Assembly (NCBI RefSeq): GCF_964204865.1 | Contig: NC_135250.1 | Coordinates: 13,268,001-13,332,000, forward strand | Length of the DNA: 64,000 bases | Source: Styela clava | Lineage: Eukaryota; Chordata; Ascidiacea; Stolidobranchia; Styelidae | Direction of reading: 5' to 3' | In this document: piece by piece, positions 58,754 through 64,000 of the stretch | How positions within the stretch are numbered: position 1 is the first letter of the stretch | Layout: each line of letters opens with the position of its first letter | The notes under the pieces: model-generated | Seen by the model: the letters and a program-made list of their open reading frames with translations, nothing else | Databases searched by the model: none | What the model was told of the DNA's origin: nothing | Translations under genes and position numbers: made by a program

Positions 58754-60800
58754 CATGCTGATTCACGAACGGCATAAATGCCGAGAGAACCAACCACAAA
58801 TGCGTGGAACTCCTCCGACATAACTCCTATCTATAGCGGCCTCGCCGTTGTCGAATGGGCACACTACATCAAGTACTACGACATGATTGGTCCCGATTTC
58901 CTCGAGAATCAAATCGGGCCGCAGCATCTCAGCTGTTCTAGCGACGTGCTCTCGACAAACTACGTCAACATCGCACCTAAAAAACCTGGCTGGAGTTAGG
59001 TGAGCCAAGATCTCTTCCTGCACCGAATCGTGCCGCTCCTTGCGGATATTCATGACTGGGCGACAGTAATTCACATGGGGAAGAGTCTCGTTTGCGTAAT
59101 CAAACTTACCACAAGTCACCCGTGGTTCCGCATATGCCGTAAACCGTCTACGAACGGATCGCAGCGGTGGAATGGAAGATTTAATCGAGCTCCAAAACCC
59201 ACGAAATTTGAAACTGAGCGAGAAAGACAAACGTGAAGAGAAAGTAGTTTGAGCAACCGAACCAGGAATGACAGGAAGCTCGCCCCACCGTCTCACCCAA
59301 CGGGTGTATGACAAGTGGTGCAGCACTCGCGTCAACTTTTTGCCACTCTCAATCAAGAGATTGTTAGTGGTGATCGTGAAGTTCCCCTCTAAGGAGACAG
59401 CTCAGCAAAGACCGATACGGCGATCCATAGGGCGCATTTGGCCCCACAGATCACCATACGGCCCGATGCGCCCAGTGGTGGGACTCAAATTTTTTTGTCA
59501 GCGGGTTCCATCACAAAAGACACGTTATTTAGTCGGTTCTGTTACAAAAATTCATATTTTTTTTAGCAAATAAACTGATTCTTTTTAATTACTTCCCAAT
59601 TAACATTTCAAAATAATGGTAAGTATCATTATGTCAAAATTAGCATCGAAATTTTTGATGATGTTGAGGATTGTCTATATTGCTCTATGTATTATATACT
59701 CGTTGATATCGAGCACAAGCAACCGAACGGACCATAGAGTCGGGAGAATTCAAAGTTTTAAACGCCTGGGCAACCCGAAATATGTCCGCTTCGCTTGACG
59801 GACTCCTCTTTCAGATGGAATAGGGGACGTGTCACCATCGATAGTTCGAATGGTGAACACGTTATCCCTGTAAACGTCAGCAACCGTTTCCAACATGTAC
59901 CCCGGTGCAACAAAATGTCGCAGGACTCCGAGAATGGCACCATGCCATACCGACCCAAAAGCATTGCGGATGTCAAGCCACGCCACCTAAAGAATATGCT
60001 TATGTTTCCTGCAATGACCGATTCAAGCATGAAAACATGCTCGAAGACACCGTCGAAGCCCTTCTGTCTCGGGGAAATCTCTTTCCCCTAGCTGCCCAAG
60101 ACTGAAGACGACGTGCAATCACGGCTGCATAAAATTTTATTTAGTGTACGGCATATTGCGATGAATCCCAACGTCATTCATATTGCCCTCCAGGTCCCTA
60201 GGAATAAGTATTATCCTAGAGGAACGCCAGGAACTTAAAATACGCCGGAAACTCCTGCAAATGTCGAAGAGCTTGGAGAGAATTCCACCCCGTTGGTCAA
60301 TGCTCTTCTAAAATCCATAGGTGAGCCCATCTGGTCGGAAAGTGTTTTTAAATCCCGCAAAACCGAAATAACATTCGTCTCGCTGAAAACCACGTCCTCG
60401 TCTACCACCACGTTACCTTTGTGGTAAGCGCTTTGTGACATCCACGAAGGCATCGTCCAGTCACCATCATCGTGCGGAGCCGAAGCGGTCTCCGTATCGA
60501 GGATGAAATAGAGCACCGCAGACCACCAAGTGAATCCGCGATGATCGACCTGATGATCTGATTTCTCCAGAAAGCCACCCTCAACTGAGGACCGAACCCT
60601 GGCCGATAACCCCGTTTGCCTTTCAATTGATTTGATTTGGCCCGTTTTCTAGGCTGCACGGTTTGAGGGCCGGCGTCCGGCACACTGGAAAATAGAGGCA
60701 CGGGTAGACCAAAGTTCAAAGTGCCCCTCAAGATAGACGGACGCCTCGTCTGGTGAGGACATCGAGACGAGGCGTTCAATAACGCGGTAAAATACTTGCA
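58754..60800 (-). pseudogene. R2-like non-LTR retrotransposon with restriction-like endonuclease, internally deleted
   Basis: Read leftward, three pieces survive. The 5' piece (about 60800-60235) is a broken frame with no clear domain. The middle piece (about 60095-59790) carries the start of the reverse transcriptase palm: VAWLDIRNAFGSVWHGAIL, with the first catalytic Asp, then IPSERGVRQ, where similarity stops abruptly. The 3' piece (59356-58763) has a Cys/His knuckle (CGKFDYANETLPHVNYC) and a PD-(D/E)XK-type endonuclease block (RPDLILEEI, then VVVLDVVCPF). That block is the mark of R2/NeSL/CRE-type elements, which insert at specific sites. RT motifs B to E, including the catalytic YADD, are missing between GVRQ and the C-terminal part, and unrelated sequence fills the gap. 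The local GC content is higher than the surroundings, which fits a mobile sequence. The element is dead. Confidence 0.75.
59445..59790 (+). other. Unrelated insert in the R2-like relic, with a hAT-type end
   Basis: CCCAGTGGTGGGACTCAAAT, then TTTTTTGTCAGCGGGTTCC has the look of a hAT left terminus (CAGTGGTGGG...). The following AT-rich sequence differs sharply from the GC-richer retrotransposon on both sides. A matching right end is not evident. It occupies the place of the missing RT motifs. Confidence 0.45.
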
Positions 60801-60821
60801 ATAAATAGTAATCATATACAA

Positions 60822-61280
60822 TCGACTTTAAAAAAGCCTACTCACATTTATGAACACAGTTAATAAACATATTTAATTAGCAAGTCAAACCAAATTACTA
60901 TCAAATAACTTGCAGCCTTCAAATCAGAAAGAGTTACAAATTATAACATACCGAATTTATATGCTATTCCAGGCTTAAAATATCACAAGGTGAACATGAA
61001 ATCATTTGTAAATAAAATCCAATTAAATAAATTAACTGTAAAAACGAGATAGCGATCAGAGATCGCCGACTCATCGATCTAGCGGCGTATATCTTTTGCT
61101 CTGACTCAATAGCGACAGCGCGTGTCCCTATTTAAATAATATCTCGCTAATTATACGACATAATTCATCCAAAATCAATAGGCCTCTGGTCCGAGATATG
61201 ATGAATGCACATGAAAAATTTGGGCAATTCAATTTCTGATATCATTGCTCAGAACAATACTCGTTCGAAAGAATCAAAGG
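60822..61280. other. No recognised gene
   Basis: AT-rich sequence between the R2-like relic and the second copy of the old repeat. Nothing I can support. Confidence 0.4.
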
Positions 61281-61369
61281 CTTAGAGTTTGCAATAGTCC
61301 AAATTTTACATTCATTCAAATTTTCATTTATAGTTTAAATATATGGACCAATATAATATACTATATATA

Positions 61370-62880
61370 TATGTATATATATACATCTATTTGCTGCATT
61401 TCGGTCACATGTTATTTTTTGCTGCAGTTGGGCTACTCGTTTTCTGTGGCATATGGTGAGCCACTCACAGCGTTATTTTTAGCGGTTTTCAATAAAAAAT
61501 GGTATGACAAAATTTCACGCAAGTAATATAGTTCGTTTTAAATATAGTGGAGTTGGTGCCCAATCGTCGTCGCCCAATTCCGAGGGACTATGTTATTTAG
61601 CCTATTTGCGGGAATGAGGAACATCATTGGATATGGTCGACACCGCGAGCTGGCTATTTAATCATAGTCCATCATTAAAAACGTTCGCGCTTCCCCTAAA
61701 TGCTTTGCTTGTAAGCCACTGCCCACCCCGTTGAATATATTTGTGAAAATATAGTCTGCAAAACGCTCTGCCCGGAAACAGAGCTCAATAACCTGTAAAC
61801 ATTGAAATCACTCGAGTGTGACTAGATTGACGGGTACTCGCATCCGAGACCCAAAAACCCGATTTTGCAAAAAAAAACCTCTTCCTTTGGCCTAATCACT
61901 TTTGTGGGTTTTGTAGACATCGTGACAGACCTTCTTGCCAAGTTTGGCACGGATTAGTTCCCTGTAAAATGTTCGTTTGTTCCCGAAACCCCGAATATAC
62001 TTTCGTATCAAGTTTCTTCGTGCGTAACGACATCTGACTCCGACTGCGCTTTCGAACTGAAGTGCTCTCGGTTGCCTAATCATAAATGAGTTTCTCGTGT
62101 AACAGACGATATTAGACCATGCACATGAAAATATGAGACTACTCATTTAATTATTTTTATACTCGTAATAGATGACACACATGGAAAAATAATAAATTGA
62201 CAGTATACATACTGAAAAGTATTGTTCAGGAATTGTTCAGAACTAAAATCTCATCGTCTAAAAAATTATATTTTGCGAAGTAATTGCAATTTCAAAAATA
62301 GAATAGACTATTTTATTGAGATCAAAGTGTAACCCGAAAAGAGATCTAATAGCGATATTTTGAAAGTTGTTCATAGTGGAGTTTTGAATACCACATGACA
62401 AAATTTCCATAATTTCATAAATTGGATTATCTGTTAAACGACTTATTGCTGAGATTAAGGAAGTCGTGAGTTAAACTTCAAACACATATAAATGAGCGAA
62501 TTTTCAGTCAAACTTAATTTTTTTTTGCATTAGTCGATGTGGGAATTTTATATTTATATCTTATATCTTTATATTTGACCTCGGACCCCAAAATGGAAAA
62601 TTTGTTCTATTGCATTTGGATTAAAATTTTTAGTATATTCGGATATATTTCAACATAAGAAAGCTAAAAATGTTATCATCAATGAAATTCGAAAAAATTG
62701 GATTTTAAATTTATTTTTTTATCGTTTTTTTCGGCCATCACTTTTGATATATTTGATGAAAACCAATGATGTCAATACCAATCACTTGGTATTTCAGAGA
62801 CGCATTAAATTCGCAAATAAATGGGGTTAGAAAACTAATTATCGCTTATCGAAGTTACTAAAGGGTTTTATATAATTATC
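61370..62880 (+). repeat. Old interspersed repeat, copy not split by the LTR element
   Basis: Blocks at about 61385-61710 and 62325-62870 match the two halves that flank the BEL/Pao element (14505-15319 and 23415-23650). At about 62660-62690 the two halves meet with no LTR element, so this copy shows the state before insertion. The middle (about 61750-62310) does not match the first copy. It contains a minus-strand open frame (62146-61892, 84 codons) that is basic-rich and unrecognised. Confidence 0.75.
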
Positions 62881-63025
62881 CCCATTACATGCATATATTA
62901 ACATTCGTTTCTTTCTGTTTACAGTTATTATGAGCATTACTGTTTAATAAATGTACAGTAAATGTCCCATGACTATTGATTCTATTTGTGTGTGAGTGAT
63001 AGTTATCTATGCTCATAATCAAACG

Positions 63026-64000
63026 ATGCCTTCTGTACAATGCCCATGGACCGGTTGTGATTACTCTACACCTGATGATGCAGACTATAACGCAGCAGTA
63101 GCCTTACTTCAGCTCCACAAGGAAGCCCTACACTCTACTCCTATCAACCAGACTGTAAGAGTAGAAAAACCAAAACGTCCAACCATCGCACCGAGAGGCA
63201 CTGCAGAGGAGTGGACTTATTTCTTACAAAGATGGAAGGAATATAAATGTGCTTCAAGAATAACTGATCCTGATATTACTTATCAACTTTTAGACTGCTG
63301 TACTGAAGATTTGCGACGAGACCTCACACGAACATACTATGATTTATCGACATCAGATGAAAACACAATCCTAAAAAACATAATGTCTCTAGCGATCAGA
63401 AAGGAGAACATCTTGGTAGCTCGACTTCAACTACACAAGCTCCAACAAGATCGAGACGAGCCTATTCGAGCATTCGTGGCACGACTGCGTGGGCAAGCTA
63501 GCACTTGCCGCTTTCATGTTAAATGCCAATGTGACCCCCAAACACATGTAGACTACAGTAACGCCATGATTCGCGACGCACTTGTCTGGGGCCTCTATGA
63601 TGACGACATCCGTCTTGATCTCCTCTCACAGGCCGACGAGGAAATAACTTTAGAGGAATCCATCAAATTCATCGAGGCAAAAGAAAGCGGCAAACGCTCA
63701 GCACATCGCCTCACCGAACATGACACCTCTGCTGCTATAAACAGTTCTTACCAGCGAAAGTAACGGGATAGGGCTCGTGACAAACGCGAATCCTGCGAAT
63801 ACTGTGGGAAATCTAAGCATGGAAGCAACAAAGATCGAATTAAATCTTGTCCAGCATATGGCCAAACATGCTCAAGATGCGGGATCAAAAATCACTTTGG
63901 AAGTTTATGCCGCCAACCTGAATGGAAATTGCGACAACGGGATCGTAAGGTCTTTCCTTCCCCAAAACGAAAAGCTCACAATGATTCTGGAAACACTGAA
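63026..64000 (+). pseudogene. Ty3-type retrotransposon Gag with in-frame stop before the zinc knuckles (runs off the window)
   Basis: The ATG at 63026 opens a 245-codon frame: a Cys/His-containing N terminus (MPSVQCPWTGCDYST), then a capsid-like retrotransposon Gag domain (TAEEWTYFLQRWKEYK, LQQDRDEPIRAFVARLRGQA, MIRDALVWGLYD). A TAA stop at 63761-63763 ends it. The same frame then continues open to the window end with two zinc knuckles: CEYCGKSKHG...C, and CSRCGIKNHFGSLC, a clean CX2CX4HX4C. The layout fits Ty3/gypsy-type Gag of marine invertebrates. The stop is either a disabling mutation or a readthrough site. No LTR or primer site is visible upstream, where the old repeat ends near 62880. 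Confidence 0.7.

Noticed and set aside
1-64000. CRISPR arrays, bacterial operons or a plasmid/phage system
   Set aside because: There are no regularly spaced direct repeats, and the genes are spliced eukaryotic genes with GT-AG introns.

Overview
The window reads as an AT-rich nuclear segment from a marine invertebrate. It has spliced genes with GT-AG introns, TA microsatellites, several hAT families, a tRNA-derived SINE, a BEL/Pao LTR retrotransposon and an R2-like non-LTR retrotransposon with a restriction-like endonuclease. A secreted C-type lectin adhesion GPCR and a trefoil plus thrombospondin-repeat protein point to an invertebrate deuterostome. A tunicate is my best guess, but this is inference and not proven by any single feature.

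Layout. 0-4.2 kb: a SINE copy and a hAT transposon (2441-4167) with a perfect 8-bp target duplication, carrying a nested DDE_3 (IS630/mariner superfamily) relic. 4.5-10 kb: two conserved housekeeping genes on the minus strand, an intronless USP5/USP13 deubiquitinase (4873-7374) and a five-exon VPS25 ESCRT-II subunit (8386-9998). 10.6-14.3 kb: a second SINE and three hAT-type fragments or elements. 14.36-23.66 kb: an old repeat split by a young full-length BEL/Pao element (15325-23409). Its 922-bp LTRs look identical, its target duplication is AGTAT, and it has one uninterrupted 2003-codon ORF. An unsplit relative of the host repeat lies at 61.4-62.9 kb and shows the pre-insertion state. 27.0-30.4 kb: a three-exon adhesion GPCR. 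30.5-33.1 kb: two short hAT elements with 7/8 target duplications and a foldback MITE. 34.2-38.5 kb: a chain of small candidate exons of an unrecognised gene. 39.9-49.3 kb: a five-exon gene for a roughly 2347-residue, Ser/Asn/Lys-rich protein of unknown function. 50.0-51.1 kb: a diverged tandem duplication and another hAT-like element. 52.2-57.5 kb: a five-exon secreted trefoil/TSP1 protein. 58.7-60.8 kb: a wrecked R2-like retrotransposon on the minus strand. 63.0 kb to the end: the start of a Ty3-type Gag with an in-frame stop before its zinc knuckles.

The host genes do not form an obvious pathway. USP5 and VPS25 both belong to the ubiquitin/ESCRT world and are co-oriented, but about 1 kb separates them. 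The adhesion GPCR and the trefoil/TSP1 protein are independent extracellular genes, each with a TATA-like box. Exon models were built by eye from splice sites and reading-frame bookkeeping. For VPS25, the GPCR, the large unknown gene and the trefoil/TSP1 gene every phase closes. For the 34-38.5 kb exons it does not.
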